From Planctomycetaceae bacterium (GTDB taxonomy: Bacteria > Planctomycetota > UBA1135 > GCA-002686595), in NCBI GenBank assembly GCA_013360535.1, contig JABWBL010000031.1, positions 1-14,275 of the forward strand: a stretch of 14,275 nt of DNA. The letters are read 5' to 3'. The notes under the pieces are model-generated. The model was not told where the DNA came from. It ran no database searches and was given only the letters and a program-made list of their open reading frames with translations. Every line of letters begins with the position of its first letter. The stretch's first letter is position 1. Below are positions 6,737-14,275 of the stretch, in pieces. The position numbers and the translations under genes are program-made.

Positions 6737-6772
6737 CTTCGGCCTCAAAACCCGGCCGGAAGGGTCCGCACC

Positions 6773-7912
6773 ATGCCCACGTTGTTCGTCCCCAAGGAGT
6801 CCCGAAGCGGTGAAACCCGCGTCGCGGCGACGCCCGAAACCATCAAGAACCTCGCCAAGGCGGGGCTCACCGTGATGGTCGAGCGCGGCGCTGGCGTGCC
6901 CGCGAGTTTCACCGACGCGATGTTCGAGGCCGTCGGAGCCAAGCTGTGTGGCCCCGAGGGCTGGAGCAGCGCCGACATCGTCGCGAAGGTCGCGCCGCCG
7001 ACTGCGGAAGAAGCTGCGCGCCTGCAGAAGGGCGGGATCCTGATCTCGTTCATCTCGCCGTCGGCGAACCTGGCCCTCGTCGCGAAGCTGCGCGAACAGG
7101 GCGTGTCGACGCTCGCGATGGAGCTCGTCCCGCGCATCACGCGCGCGCAGGCGATGGACGCGTTGTCGTCGCAGGCGACGGTCGCCGGCTACAAGGCCGT
7201 GCTGATCGGCGCGTCGCACCTCGCGAAGATGTGCCCGCTGCTGATGACCGCGGCTGGCACCGTCCCGCCGGCGAAGGCGGTCGTGTTCGGCGCCGGTGTC
7301 GCGGGCCTGCAGGCGATCGCGACGGCCAAGCGGCTGGGCTGCACGGTCGAAGCGACCGACGTGCGCATGGCGGCGCGCGAGCAGGTGCTCTCGCTCGGCG
7401 CGAAGTTCATCGATGTCCCCGGCATGGGCGACATGGAAGGCTCCGGCGGTTACGCGAAGGAGCAGACGCCGGAATTCCTCGAGAAACAACGCCAGGAAGT
7501 CGCCAAGCGCGTCGCCGAGGCGGACCTCGTGATCACGACCGCGCAGATCCCCGGCCGACCGGCGCCCAAGCTCGTCAGCCGCGCGATGGTCGAGTCGATG
7601 AAGCCCGGTGCGGTGGTCGTCGACCTCGCGGTCGAGAGCGGCGGCAACTGCGAGCTGTCGAAGCTCGGCGAAGTTGTCCTGCACAACGGCGTGAAGATCG
7701 TCGGCATCCCCAACCTGCCGGCGACCGTGCCGTTCCACGCCTCCGAGCTCTACGCCAAGAACATCCTCAACCTCGTCAAGCTGTTCGTGCAGAAGGACGG
7801 GACCCTGAACAAGGACTTCAAGGACGAGGTGCTCGCCGGCTGCCTGCTCACGCACGCGGGCGAAGTGACCCACAAGGCGACGGCGGAAGCGCTCGTCGCG
7901 GGAGCGAAGTGA
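6773..7912 (+). CDS. pntAA: NAD(P) transhydrogenase, soluble alpha-1 subunit (domain I)
   Basis: This is the NAD(H)-binding peripheral subunit of proton-translocating transhydrogenase. It passes hydride between NADH and the NADP-binding domain of PntB while protons cross the membrane. The 379-residue length equals the split alpha-1 form of Rhodospirillum-type enzymes. Landmarks are the opening VPKESRSGETRVAATPET, RITRAQAMDALSSQATVAGY (121-140), the dinucleotide motif VFGAGVAGLQA with G173-x-G175-xx-G178, the acidic residue after strand two (D196), the mobile-loop region GGYAKEQTPEFLEKQ (225-239) and VDLAVESGGNCE (283-294). It resembles alanine dehydrogenase, but the two downstream partners exclude that reading. 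GGAAGGG, 8 bases upstream, is the ribosome-binding site. First gene of a three-gene operon; the stop is 2 bases from the pntAB start. Confidence 0.96.
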   Translation: MPTLFVPKESRSGETRVAATPETIKNLAKAGLTVMVERGAGVPASFTDAMFEAVGAKLCGPEGWSSADIVAKVAPPTAEEAARLQKGGILISFISPSANLALVAKLREQGVSTLAMELVPRITRAQAMDALSSQATVAGYKAVLIGASHLAKMCPLLMTAAGTVPPAKAVVFGAGVAGLQAIATAKRLGCTVEATDVRMAAREQVLSLGAKFIDVPGMGDMEGSGGYAKEQTPEFLEKQRQEVAKRVAEADLVITTAQIPGRPAPKLVSRAMVESMKPGAVVVDLAVESGGNCELSKLGEVVLHNGVKIVGIPNLPATVPFHASELYAKNILNLVKLFVQKDGTLNKDFKDEVLAGCLLTHAGEVTHKATAEALVAGAK

Positions 7913-7914
7913 CC

Positions 7915-8280
7915 ATGACCCTGTGTCTCGCCATCGCCGCGCAGACGGCGGAAATCGCGCAGGCTCCGGCCGCGCACGCCGGTGGCAGCATGCCCTTCCT
8001 GCTCGTCGGGTTGTGGGTGCTGCTGCTTTCGGTGTTCGTCGGCTTCGAGGTGATCCAGAAGGTCCCGCCGACGCTGCACACGCCGCTGATGAGCGGCTCC
8101 AACGCGATCAGCGGCATCACGATCGTCGGCTCGCTGTACTGCGTCGGGAATGACTATCCGCTCTCGGCGGGCATCCTCGGGATCCTCGCCATCGTGTGCG
8201 CGATGATCAACGTGGTCGGCGGCTTCGTCGTCACCGACCGCATGCTCGGCATGTTCAGCGCGAAGGGCGGGAAGAAGTGA
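7915..8280 (+). CDS. pntAB: NAD(P) transhydrogenase, membrane alpha-2 subunit (part of domain II)
   Basis: The 121-residue membrane subunit contributes helices to the proton channel together with PntB. Helices are visible at about 26-47, 63-77 and 83-106. The family signature VPPTLHTPLMSGSNAISGI lies at 50-68 between the first two. The N-terminus MTLCLAIAAQ followed by an Ala-rich stretch could be a short extra segment before the first helix; alternative starts are the GTG at 7909 or the Met at residue 26. The ATG at 7915 is preferred because it lies 2 bases after the pntAA stop. Its stop overlaps the pntB start as TGATG, which implies translational coupling. The three-polypeptide arrangement is the usual split form outside Escherichia coli. 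Confidence 0.95.
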   Translation: MTLCLAIAAQTAEIAQAPAAHAGGSMPFLLVGLWVLLLSVFVGFEVIQKVPPTLHTPLMSGSNAISGITIVGSLYCVGNDYPLSAGILGILAIVCAMINVVGGFVVTDRMLGMFSAKGGKK

Positions 8281-9743
8281 TGCTCGCACTCATCGACGCC
8301 ACGAACATCGTCGAGCTCGCCTACATGGCGGCCTCGCTGTTGTTCATCCTCGGCATCCTCAAGCTCGGCAAGGTCAAGACCTCCAAGCAGGGCAACCAGT
8401 GGGCCGCCTACGGCATGGCGCTCGCGATCGGCGCGACCATGCTGCTGCTCGTCACGCGCGGCGACTGGGACCCGCGCGACGGCGAGTGGACCTACCAGAG
8501 CCACGCGCTCGCGGTCGGCGCGATGGCGCTGGGCTCCGCGATCGGCTGGTGGATGGCGGTCAAGGTCCCGATGACCTCGATGCCCGAGTTCGTCGCGTTC
8601 TTCAACGGCCTCGGCGGCGCCGCGTCGATGTTCGTCGCGCTCGCGGAAGTGCCGCGTGCGGCGGAGCGCAGCCACACGCTGGCCTTCGAAGGCGCGGACT
8701 TCGCGATTGCGGTCAGCCTCGCGGTGCTGATCGGCGCCGTCACCCTGACGGGCTCGCTCGTCGCCTACGCGAAGCTCGCAGGCAAGCTCAACAAGAGCCG
8801 CATCGGGCCGCTCGGCTCGCAGGGCGTCAACGCCATGCTGGGCCTCGCCTGCATCGGCCTCGCCGTGTGGGGCGGTTTCTTCGCGGAAACCGCGACGCAC
8901 CTGTGGATCTCCAACGGTCTGCTGGCGTTCTGCTCGCTGCTGCTCGGCGTCGGCCTCACGCTGCCGATCGGCGGTGCGGACATGCCGGTCGCGATCGCGC
9001 TGCTCAACAGCTACTCGGGCATCGCCGGCATGACGACCGGCTTCATCCTCAAGAACAACCTCTTGATTGTCGCCGGTTCGCTGGTCGGCGCGTCGGGCAT
9101 CATCCTGACGCAGATCATGTGCAAGGCCATGAACCGCTCGCTCAGCAACGTGCTGCTCGGCGGCATGGGCGAGCAGGCAGGCGGCGGCGGGTCGAAGGAC
9201 GAGGGCTACACCAAGGTCAAGTCGACCTCTGGCGAGGAGCTCGCGGCCGTGCTCGACGCCGCGACGAGCGTCATCTTCGTGCCCGGCTACGGCCTCGCGG
9301 TCGCCCAGGCGCAGCACAAGGTGCGCGAGCTCGCGGGCCTGCTCGAGAAGAAGGGCTGTCAGGTGCGCTACGCGATCCACCCGGTCGCGGGCCGCATGCC
9401 CGGCCACATGAACATCCTGCTCGCCGAGGCGGACGTGCCCTACGAGCAGCTCTACGAGCTCGACCGCATCAACGACGACTTCAAGAACACCGACGTCGTC
9501 GTCGTGCTCGGCGCCAACGACGTCTGCAACCCCGCCGCGACCAACGACCCCAAGTCGCCGATCGCGGGCATGCCCGTGCTCACGGTCTGGGACGCGCGCA
9601 CGGTCGTCGTCGTCAAGCGCTCGCTCGCGTCCGGTTACGCCGGCATCCGCAACGAGCTCTTCCAGATGGACAACTCGCTGATGTTCCTCGCCGACGCCAA
9701 GAAGGCGCTCGAGGACACGATCACCGAACTCAAGGCGCTCTGA
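8280..9743 (+). CDS. pntB: NAD(P) transhydrogenase, beta subunit (domains II and III)
   Basis: This subunit holds most of the proton-conducting membrane domain and the NADP(H)-binding domain. The 487-residue length is normal. Its N-terminal 285 residues contain about eight to nine hydrophobic helices, with [16 protein letters not shown] (101-116) and [20 protein letters not shown] (226-245). The soluble domain III begins after a glycine-rich linker (about 293-304). It shows the NADP motif [12 protein letters not shown] (334-345), [18 protein letters not shown] (367-384), [10 protein letters not shown] (411-420) and [11 protein letters not shown] (445-455). All features expected for an active subunit are present. 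ATG at 8280 overlaps the pntAB stop by one base. A bidirectional hairpin terminator follows 22 bases after the stop, so the operon ends here. Confidence 0.97.
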   Translation: MLALIDATNIVELAYMAASLLFILGILKLGKVKTSKQGNQWAAYGMALAIGATMLLLVTRGDWDPRDGEWTYQSHALAVGAMALGSAIGWWMAVKVPMTSMPEFVAFFNGLGGAASMFVALAEVPRAAERSHTLAFEGADFAIAVSLAVLIGAVTLTGSLVAYAKLAGKLNKSRIGPLGSQGVNAMLGLACIGLAVWGGFFAETATHLWISNGLLAFCSLLLGVGLTLPIGGADMPVAIALLNSYSGIAGMTTGFILKNNLLIVAGSLVGASGIILTQIMCKAMNRSLSNVLLGGMGEQAGGGGSKDEGYTKVKSTSGEELAAVLDAATSVIFVPGYGLAVAQAQHKVRELAGLLEKKGCQVRYAIHPVAGRMPGHMNILLAEADVPYEQLYELDRINDDFKNTDVVVVLGANDVCNPAATNDPKSPIAGMPVLTVWDARTVVVVKRSLASGYAGIRNELFQMDNSLMFLADAKKALEDTITELKAL

Positions 9744-9765
9744 GCCTCCCGTCCTTCGTCTCGAC

Positions 9766-9800
9766 GCGCCCCCGCTGCGGTCCGTCCGCGGCGGGGGTGC
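9766..9800. terminator. Bidirectional hairpin terminator after pntB
   Basis: The arms GCGCCCCCGCTGCGG and CCGCGGCGGGGGTGC pair over 15 positions with two G-U wobbles around the 5-base loop TCCGT. It sits between the pntB stop and the stop of the convergent membrane-protein gene. No strong T tract follows. Almost the same arms occur at 14181-14215. Confidence 0.7.
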
Positions 9801-9801
9801 T

Positions 9802-10188
9802 TCACTTGGTGGAGCGCGGCTGCGTTTCGCCGAGCACCGCCACGCGCGAGTTCGGGTTGCCGCTGATTTTCGAGACCGTGCGGGCGCGGGCGATGGCGTC
9901 CGCGAGGCGCGTGATGCGCCACTCGAGCCAGCCGGAGGCCAACAGGGTCGTCACGAATGCCAAGTAGGCCCACAGGCGCGTGCTCGCTGGCCAGCCGTAT
10001 TCCAGCAAGTACCTCATGAGGACCGGCTCACCGCCGAAGCGCCCCCGATAGATCGCGAGACTGAAAAGCCCCAGCGCAACGAAGGCGACGGCGAGCGGAC
10101 GCCGCCAGCGTTCCGCCCTCGTGGCCTTGGCTTCGAGTTCCGCTTCGGTGTGCACGCGCGCCGTTTCCGTCGGAGAAGGGTAGCCCAA
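9802..10188 (-). CDS. Small membrane protein of unknown function, two helices
   Basis: I do not recognise this protein. The 128-residue frame has two predicted membrane helices, at about 31-48 ([18 protein letters not shown]) and 72-89 ([18 protein letters not shown]). They are preceded by a charged N-terminal segment and followed by a charged C-terminal tail ([17 protein letters not shown] onward) that could form a short amphipathic helix. The chosen start is TTG at 10188, with a GGGGTG element 7 bases upstream; a GTG at codon 12 is an alternative. The gene converges on pntB across a shared terminator and is divergent from the O-methyltransferase, with 60 bases between starts. Strong codon bias and convincing helices support coding. 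Confidence 0.7.
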   Translation of the reverse strand: MGYPSPTETARVHTEAELEAKATRAERWRRPLAVAFVALGLFSLAIYRGRFGGEPVLMRYLLEYGWPASTRLWAYLAFVTTLLASGWLEWRITRLADAIARARTVSKISGNPNSRVAVLGETQPRSTK

Positions 10189-10205
10189 GCGCGTTCACCC
10201 CGCTC

Positions 10206-10213
10206 GCTACACT
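10206..10213 (+). promoter_or_regulatory. Putative -10 element for the O-methyltransferase
   Basis: GCTACACT lies in the 60-base divergent gap, 35 bases before the ATG. It resembles the octamer ahead of pntAA. No -35 could be identified. Confidence 0.3.
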
Positions 10214-10248
10214 CGCGCCGCAGTCGCTCCGGACCACCCTCGCATCCC

Positions 10249-11262
10249 ATGAACCAACCGCCCACTCCCGACAGGATCCTGCAGACCGGTCTCGCGTTCT
10301 GGCCGGCGAAAGTGCTGCTGAGCGCGATCGAGATGGGCGTCTTCACCGAGCTCGCGCGCGGGCCGGAACCGTTCGCGAGCCTGAGCGGGCGGCTGGGCCT
10401 GCACCCGCGGTCCGCGCGCGACTTCCTCGACACGCTCGTGGCACTCGGTTTCCTCGAGCGCGACGGCGACCACTACGCCAACACGCGCGAGACCGGCCTG
10501 TTTCTCGATCGCCGCAAGCCCTCGTACATCGGCGGCATCCTCGAGATGGCGAACCATCGCCTCTATCCGTTCTGGGGGCACCTGACCGAGGCGCTGCGCA
10601 CCGGAGAGCCGCAGAACGAGGTCAAGGGCGGCGGCCCCGGCCTGTTCGAGAAGCTCTACGCCGACCCCGCGCGCCTGCGCGAGTTCCTCGCCGCGATGAC
10701 CGGCATCAGCCACGGCGCGAACCTCGCCATCGCGCGCCAGTTCCCGTGGAAGGACTACCGCACGTTCGTCGACGTCGGCGCCGCGCAGGGCGACCTCGCC
10801 GTTCAGATCGCGCTCGCCAACCCGCACCTGCGTGGCCTCGGCTTCGACCTGCCCGAGGTCGCGCCGATCTTCGAGGACTACGCGCAATCCGCCGGCGTCG
10901 CCGACCGCCTCAGCTTCGCCCCCGGCAGCTTCTTCGAGCGCGACCTCCCGCGCGCCGACGTGGTGACGATGGGCCACATCCTCCACGACTGGGACCTCGA
11001 GACCAAGCGCATGCTCGTCGCCAAGGCCTTCGACGCGCTCCCCAAGGGCGGCGCGCTCGTGGTCTACGAGGCGATCATCGACGACGAGCGCCGCACCAAC
11101 GCCTTCGGCCTGATGATGAGCCTCAACATGCTCATCGAGACCCCCGGCGGCTTCGACTACACCGGCGCCGACTGCTCCCGCTGGATGCAGGAAGCCGGCT
11201 TCTCCTCCACCCGCGTCGAACACCTCGTCGGCCCCGACTCCATGGTCATCGGCATCAAGTGA
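10249..11262 (+). CDS. SAM-dependent O-methyltransferase, COMT/acetylserotonin type
   Basis: The enzyme is expected to transfer a methyl group from S-adenosylmethionine to a hydroxyl of a small, probably aromatic or isoprenoid, molecule. The 337-residue product has the family's two parts. The N-terminal winged-helix dimerisation domain (about 10-90) includes [14 protein letters not shown] and [17 protein letters not shown]. The C-terminal Rossmann methyltransferase domain (about 150-337) has motif [17 protein letters not shown] (173-188), the SAM-ribose acid in GLGFDLPEV (D200), GHILHDWD with H246-D247-W248 in the catalytic-base region, and [16 protein letters not shown] (264-279). Motif I reads GAAQG where many relatives have GGGxG. 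The start is the ATG in CCCATGAAC at 10249; no strong ribosome-binding site is visible. Only DUF5063 follows on the same strand, so there is no biosynthetic cluster to reveal the substrate. Confidence 0.9.
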   Translation: MNQPPTPDRILQTGLAFWPAKVLLSAIEMGVFTELARGPEPFASLSGRLGLHPRSARDFLDTLVALGFLERDGDHYANTRETGLFLDRRKPSYIGGILEMANHRLYPFWGHLTEALRTGEPQNEVKGGGPGLFEKLYADPARLREFLAAMTGISHGANLAIARQFPWKDYRTFVDVGAAQGDLAVQIALANPHLRGLGFDLPEVAPIFEDYAQSAGVADRLSFAPGSFFERDLPRADVVTMGHILHDWDLETKRMLVAKAFDALPKGGALVVYEAIIDDERRTNAFGLMMSLNMLIETPGGFDYTGADCSRWMQEAGFSSTRVEHLVGPDSMVIGIK

Positions 11263-11293
11263 GCGGAGCCGCGTCGGAAGGCGCGACCGATCC

Positions 11294-11800
11294 ATGACGA
11301 CGCAGTCGCAGGCACTCGACGAGTTCGCGCGCGAGGCGCGGGCGTTCCGTCGTTGGGTGACGGGCGACGAGCCGGCACCGATGGACGCGCCGACGGCGTT
11401 GCGGCGGGTCGCCGCGTTGTTCAGCGCGGCGCTGGCGCTGCCGGCGACCGACGCTCTCGACGTGTCGGAGGAGGAGGAGCCCGACGTCCCCGCCGAGGAG
11501 CTCGCGCGCGTCGCGGAGCGGACGAAGCTGCTGCCGTTCTCGTACTACCTGCAGGTGCTCGATCCGCACGACTTCTTCCTCGCGCCGCCGCCGGACCCCG
11601 ACAAGTTCGAGGAACCCGGAGTCGCCGATCTCCTCGACGACATTCGCGACATCCACCGCGACGTCGCATGCGGGCTGATCCTGTTCGACGCTGGCTCACG
11701 CGTCGACGCACACTGGCACTGGGCCTTCAGCTTCCGCGCCCACTGGGGCCGCCACGCCGCGAGCGCGATCCACGCGCTGCAGGCGTACGTCACGCGCTAG
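11294..11800 (+). CDS. DUF5063-family protein
   Basis: The 168-residue soluble acidic protein contains the features I associate with DUF5063. An N-terminal helical half includes LRRVAALFSAALALP, and the C-terminal half includes YYLQVLDPHDF (85-95), DLLDDIRDIHRDVACGLILF (112-131), HWHWAFSFRAHWGRHAASAI (140-159) and AIHALQ. Function of the family is unknown; conserved acidic, His and Trp residues may form a binding site. A low-complexity acidic stretch (DVSEEEEPDVPAEE) lies at about 56-69. ATG at 11294 has GGAAGG 13 bases upstream. It follows the methyltransferase stop by 31 bases and is probably co-transcribed with it. It converges on the HD remnant with only 7 bases between stop codons. Confidence 0.85.
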   Translation: MTTQSQALDEFAREARAFRRWVTGDEPAPMDAPTALRRVAALFSAALALPATDALDVSEEEEPDVPAEELARVAERTKLLPFSYYLQVLDPHDFFLAPPPDPDKFEEPGVADLLDDIRDIHRDVACGLILFDAGSRVDAHWHWAFSFRAHWGRHAASAIHALQAYVTR

Positions 11801-11807
11801 CGGAAAC

Positions 11808-12011
11808 TCAGGCCGGCGGCAGCTGGCCGCGCGCGATGTCGAGCCCCGCGAGCCGATGCTCGAGCACCATCGCGGGCAGGCACAGCCGCCACGTGTGCTC
11901 CGCCGTGCTCTCGCGCCGCCCCTGCGACGTGTGCGCGCTGCGCAGCACATCCTTGAGCAGCTCCGCATCGCGCACGAACTCGAGCAGCCGGGGAAGGCCG
12001 GAGGTCGTCAT
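11808..12011 (-). pseudogene. Truncated HD-domain (YfbR/HDDC2-like) phosphohydrolase remnant
   Basis: The 67-residue frame begins MTTSGLPRLLEFVRDAELLK and contains GRRESTAEHTWRL (31-43). This is the N-terminal part of the HD hydrolase fold seen in 5'-deoxynucleotidase-like proteins, with H39 as the first metal ligand. Normally this is followed within about 20 residues by an HD-LxE motif and another 100 or more residues. Here the frame stops at LDIARGQLPPA, and the DNA beyond is the antisense of the DUF5063 gene. The catalytic His-Asp pair is missing and no other reading frame restores it. The start overlaps the stop of the upstream MORN/toroid gene as ATGA, so it was, or is, translationally coupled. 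It might be a functional short protein, but a gene cut by a rearrangement is more likely. Confidence 0.6.
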
Positions 12012-14128
12012 GGGAGCTTGCGAGAGAAGCGGCTTTCGACCTGCAGGATCTGCGCCCGATAGGCGGCCGTCAGCAGGCGTCCGCCCGCGCGCGAGGCCGG
12101 AGGCAGGCGATCCAGGCTCGAGAGCGTGCCCGAATCGAGCAGCGGCGCGAGCGCTCCGGTCCAAGCCGACCAGACTTCGCGTTCGAGTCGCAGAGCCACG
12201 CGCGTGTGGTGGAGCAACGCTTCGGGTGTGAGGCTCACCGGGTTCGCGCGCTGCGGAGCGAGAGCGTCGAGCAGGGACTTGAGCGACTTCGAGGTCCGGC
12301 TCTCACGCGCCCGCAGGCGTTGGAACGCGATGGCCGCGAGCAGCGTCGGGGCATCGGTGGGGGCGAGGAACGCGGCTTGCTGTGCAGGCGCCGTCGCGAC
12401 CCGATTCGCCTGAGCCGCGAGCCACGCCTCCGCCTCCTGCCACTCCGGACCTCCGAGCGTGCCGATCGCGACGCTCCGGCCCGGTTCGAGGCAAACGCGG
12501 ATCGCGTGCAAGGCCCGGGCTGACGTGGCGATGTCGCCGGTGCTCTCGCCGATCGATCGCGGCCACGATCCATCCGCGAGCCGCTGCCGCATGAGGAAGT
12601 CCATGGCTCTCGACGCGGCAACCGTCGGCGGGCTCCAGCGCGCCCCGCTGCTCATCTCGACCAACGCGCAGGTCGCGGCTGCGTGCTGGTAGAGCGAGTC
12701 GCGCGCCTCCGTTCCGATCCGGCCGTCCGCTGACTGGTGTGCTCCGAACCACTGTCCAGCCCTTCGCAGCGCCGCCATGTGGGGCCCACGCACCACCGAC
12801 GATCCTTCACCCGTCAGAGCGAGCGCACACTCGGCCGTCACGAAGGTCGTCGCCGCTGGATCACCGCCGGCGGATTCCGGGCGCCACGCACCACTTGCAT
12901 CCTGCCGTTGCAGCAGCCACTCGATCGTCGCGGTTCTGTGCGCGTCGTTCGGCTTCGCGGTCTCGTCGGCCGCGCGTTCCGGCTTCTCGAGCTTGCCGCT
13001 GTCACGCACCGGCCGCGCCGCTTCGCGGATGCAGGGAACCGCGAGGACCTCAGGGAAGTTCGCCGGGAACGGCGGAGCATCGAGCAACGGCGGCAGCTCG
13101 GGGGAGCGGCCCCAGGCCAGCTCGCTGTCAAAACCCCGCAGGTACTCGCCGTTCTCGTTGGTGAGCAGCTCGACCACCGAATGCCATCGCAGCAGGATGC
13201 GGCGCTGCGCGGCGGGCTCCGTCGGCCAATCCGCGCCCTTGCCGAACAGGGCGCCAAGAATCTCCTCGTGGATGCGCCCGGCGAGCGCTGCGTCCCCCGG
13301 CTTCGACAAGTCGAGCGTCGCCAAGCGATGCACCGCCGCTCCGGCCGCGGCACCGGCGTCATTCAGGAGCTTCGTGCGAGCGGCTTCGTCACCGGCGAGC
13401 GCACGATCCAGCCAGTCCCCGTCACCGCCCAGCGCCGGTGCGGACCACGTGGCGGTCTGAGCCCCGCTCTCGACCCGCGGGTCGAGCGTGACCTTGCTGT
13501 GGAAGAAGCCTGCCTTGAACTCGGCGCTCAGCCAGCCCTCGTCGAAGCTCCCGTCGGCGAAGAAGTGGAGCCAGACGCCTTCCGGGAGCGCGTCCTCGAA
13601 TCTGCCGCGCAGGACAAGCGAGCCATCGCTTCGCCGACCCTCCCACTCACCGCTGATGCGGCCGTTCTCGAGCGAACCCGACCAGGTCCAATGCCGCGCC
13701 GGGTCCTCCACGCGCAGCGGTCGACACTCGACGGTCTCGAGCAGCTTGTGGGCCTCGTCGAAACGTTTCCACTCCCCGTTGCGCAGCCCCGCCTCGTACT
13801 TGCCTTCGAGCTCGACGGCGCCGCCGTCGCGCCAGAACTTCCACAGGCCGTTGCGCTCGCCGTTCTCGAACGAGCCTGTTGACTGGCGCTTGCCGCTCTC
13901 GAAATGGAAGGTCCACGCGCCGGTTTCCTTCCCTTCGGCGAAGGAGCCCTCGGCGGCGAGCTTGCCGTTGGCGTGCCAGCGCTTCGACTTGCCGTGGCGC
14001 ACTAGCGAGCCGTCGCTCGCGCGTCTCGCCTCGCACTCGAAGCGCGGTTTTCCGTCGGGAAACGTCTCGACGATCCGATCCGGCGACTGGACGAACGGCA
14101 CGAACGACAAGAGCAGCGCGAGCAGCAT
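12008..14128 (-). CDS. Secreted protein with MORN-type (YwqK-like) repeats and an alpha-toroid repeat domain
   Basis: The 706-residue protein begins with an uncharged hydrophobic signal segment (MLLALLLSFVPFV), so it is probably exported. Residues about 18-210 hold repeats of the toxin-antitoxin-associated YwqK/MORN-like type: FPDGKPRFECEA, HANGKLAAEGSFAEGKETGAW, ESGKRQSTGSFENGERNGLW and DGGAVELEGKYEAGLRNGEW. A less regular linker follows (about 220-395). Residues about 396-610 contain repeated helical units with QRQDASGAWRP, HQSADGRIG and RQRLADGSWP, the Q-x-x-DGSW pattern of prenyltransferase/squalene-cyclase-like alpha-toroids; no catalytic DxDD is visible. Its biochemical role is unknown, with surface or polysaccharide binding as possibilities. 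ATG at 14128 gives the complete signal segment. The stop overlaps the HD remnant start. A terminator hairpin separates it from the upstream gene. Confidence 0.8.
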   Translation of the reverse strand: MLLALLLSFVPFVQSPDRIVETFPDGKPRFECEARRASDGSLVRHGKSKRWHANGKLAAEGSFAEGKETGAWTFHFESGKRQSTGSFENGERNGLWKFWRDGGAVELEGKYEAGLRNGEWKRFDEAHKLLETVECRPLRVEDPARHWTWSGSLENGRISGEWEGRRSDGSLVLRGRFEDALPEGVWLHFFADGSFDEGWLSAEFKAGFFHSKVTLDPRVESGAQTATWSAPALGGDGDWLDRALAGDEAARTKLLNDAGAAAGAAVHRLATLDLSKPGDAALAGRIHEEILGALFGKGADWPTEPAAQRRILLRWHSVVELLTNENGEYLRGFDSELAWGRSPELPPLLDAPPFPANFPEVLAVPCIREAARPVRDSGKLEKPERAADETAKPNDAHRTATIEWLLQRQDASGAWRPESAGGDPAATTFVTAECALALTGEGSSVVRGPHMAALRRAGQWFGAHQSADGRIGTEARDSLYQHAAATCALVEMSSGARWSPPTVAASRAMDFLMRQRLADGSWPRSIGESTGDIATSARALHAIRVCLEPGRSVAIGTLGGPEWQEAEAWLAAQANRVATAPAQQAAFLAPTDAPTLLAAIAFQRLRARESRTSKSLKSLLDALAPQRANPVSLTPEALLHHTRVALRLEREVWSAWTGALAPLLDSGTLSSLDRLPPASRAGGRLLTAAYRAQILQVESRFSRKLP

Positions 14129-14180
14129 GCGGGAGTTGTGCCAGAGCTCCCCGGGGCTCGCAAGTCGCCCGAAATGGAAC

Positions 14181-14215
14181 GCGCCCCCGCCGCGGAAGGG
14201 CCGCGGCGGGGGCGC
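14181..14215 (-). terminator. Perfect 15-bp hairpin terminator
   Basis: GCGCCCCCGCCGCGG and CCGCGGCGGGGGCGC form a perfect 15-bp stem around AAGGG, followed on the minus strand by GTTCCATTTC. It lies 34 bases after the stop of the gene at the right edge and 52 bases before the MORN/toroid start. The arms are nearly those of the hairpin at 9766-9800. Confidence 0.7.
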
Positions 14216-14249
14216 AAGAAGTGAGCGTGGCGTGCGCGGGAGGCGCGAG

Positions 14250-14275
14250 CTACTTGCCGGCGCGGGCCTTGGCGT
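14250..14275 (-). CDS. 3' end of an unidentified minus-strand gene (partial)
   Basis: Only the last seven codons are inside the window, reading AKARAGK then TAG. The basic Ala/Lys/Arg tail would suit a DNA- or RNA-binding protein, but this is too little to name one. A terminator hairpin placed 34 bases beyond the stop supports a real gene end. Confidence 0.5.

Noticed and set aside
6092..7873. A long minus-strand frame opposite pntAA
   Set aside because: It is antisense to a certain gene with strong family motifs, and its translation is low-complexity and Arg/Asp/His-rich.
6773..7912. Alanine dehydrogenase as the identity of pntAA
   Set aside because: The family is related, but the adjacent pntAB and pntB genes and the RAQAMDALSSQ motif fix the transhydrogenase assignment.
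8154..9407. A long minus-strand frame opposite pntB
   Set aside because: Shadow of pntB codons; no recognisable domain and no ribosome-binding site.
11808..12164. A longer HD-gene start at 12164
   Set aside because: The added residues lie out of frame inside the MORN/toroid gene and do not resemble the HD family. The ATGA-coupled start at 12011 is better.
12737..13882. Plus-strand frames opposite the MORN/toroid gene
   Set aside because: Their translations are Arg/Pro/Ala-rich without motifs, while the opposite strand has a signal segment and clear repeats.
1..14275. CRISPR array, tRNA or rRNA genes, transposase or integrase
   Set aside because: No spaced direct repeats, no cloverleaf or rRNA signature, and no recombinase motifs were seen on either strand.

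Overview
The window is high-GC DNA with densely packed genes and almost exclusively G/C-ending codons over most of its length. Its gene content points to Planctomycetota: a PVC-type small basic protein, an ECF-like sigma factor joined to a membrane anchor and carboxypeptidase-regulatory-like repeats, and a large secreted protein combining MORN-type repeats with an alpha-toroid. No rRNA, tRNA, CRISPR array, insertion sequence or integrase was seen. No gene-free stretch exceeds about 300 bases.

Layout. Positions 2-1596 (+) hold the end of a MacB/LolC-type ABC permease and its LolD-like ATPase. A convergent class I/II aminotransferase follows (2784-1606, -). Upstream of it is a small basic protein gene (3077-2922, -) with a textbook promoter and a hairpin terminator. 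Positions 6021-3190 (-) form one long frame: a sigma factor, membrane helix and beta-sandwich repeats at the N-terminus, then abruptly a different membrane-anchored protein at the C-terminus. Divergent from it are an NTF2-like lipoprotein (6161-6622, +) and the compact three-gene proton-translocating transhydrogenase operon pntAA-pntAB-pntB (6773-9743, +). After a bidirectional terminator come a small membrane protein (-), a COMT-like O-methyltransferase (+) and a DUF5063 protein (+). The window ends with a secreted MORN/alpha-toroid protein (14128-12008, -), translationally coupled to a truncated HD-domain gene (12011-11808, -), and the last codons of another minus-strand gene (14275-14250).

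The most important caution is that the window looks mosaic. The 6021-3190 frame changes character within a few codons near 3830, in mid-domain. The left 3.8 kb resembles Phycisphaerae-type planctomycetes and the right 10 kb a different planctomycete lineage. A second, softer discontinuity surrounds about 615-1416, where hand-counted GC at third codon positions drops to roughly 73-75% between flanks of about 94% and 98%. A chimeric assembly is the simplest explanation for the 3830 join. Recombination or a real fusion is not excluded.

How the genes work together: the permease and ATPase form one exporter. The three pnt products form the enzyme that uses the proton gradient to drive hydride transfer from NADH to NADP+. 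The other genes look like independent housekeeping or accessory functions. No complete new multi-gene system could be supported. The best leads are the sigma-factor/beta-repeat architecture, the secreted MORN/toroid protein with its coupled HD remnant, and a shared terminator hairpin family.
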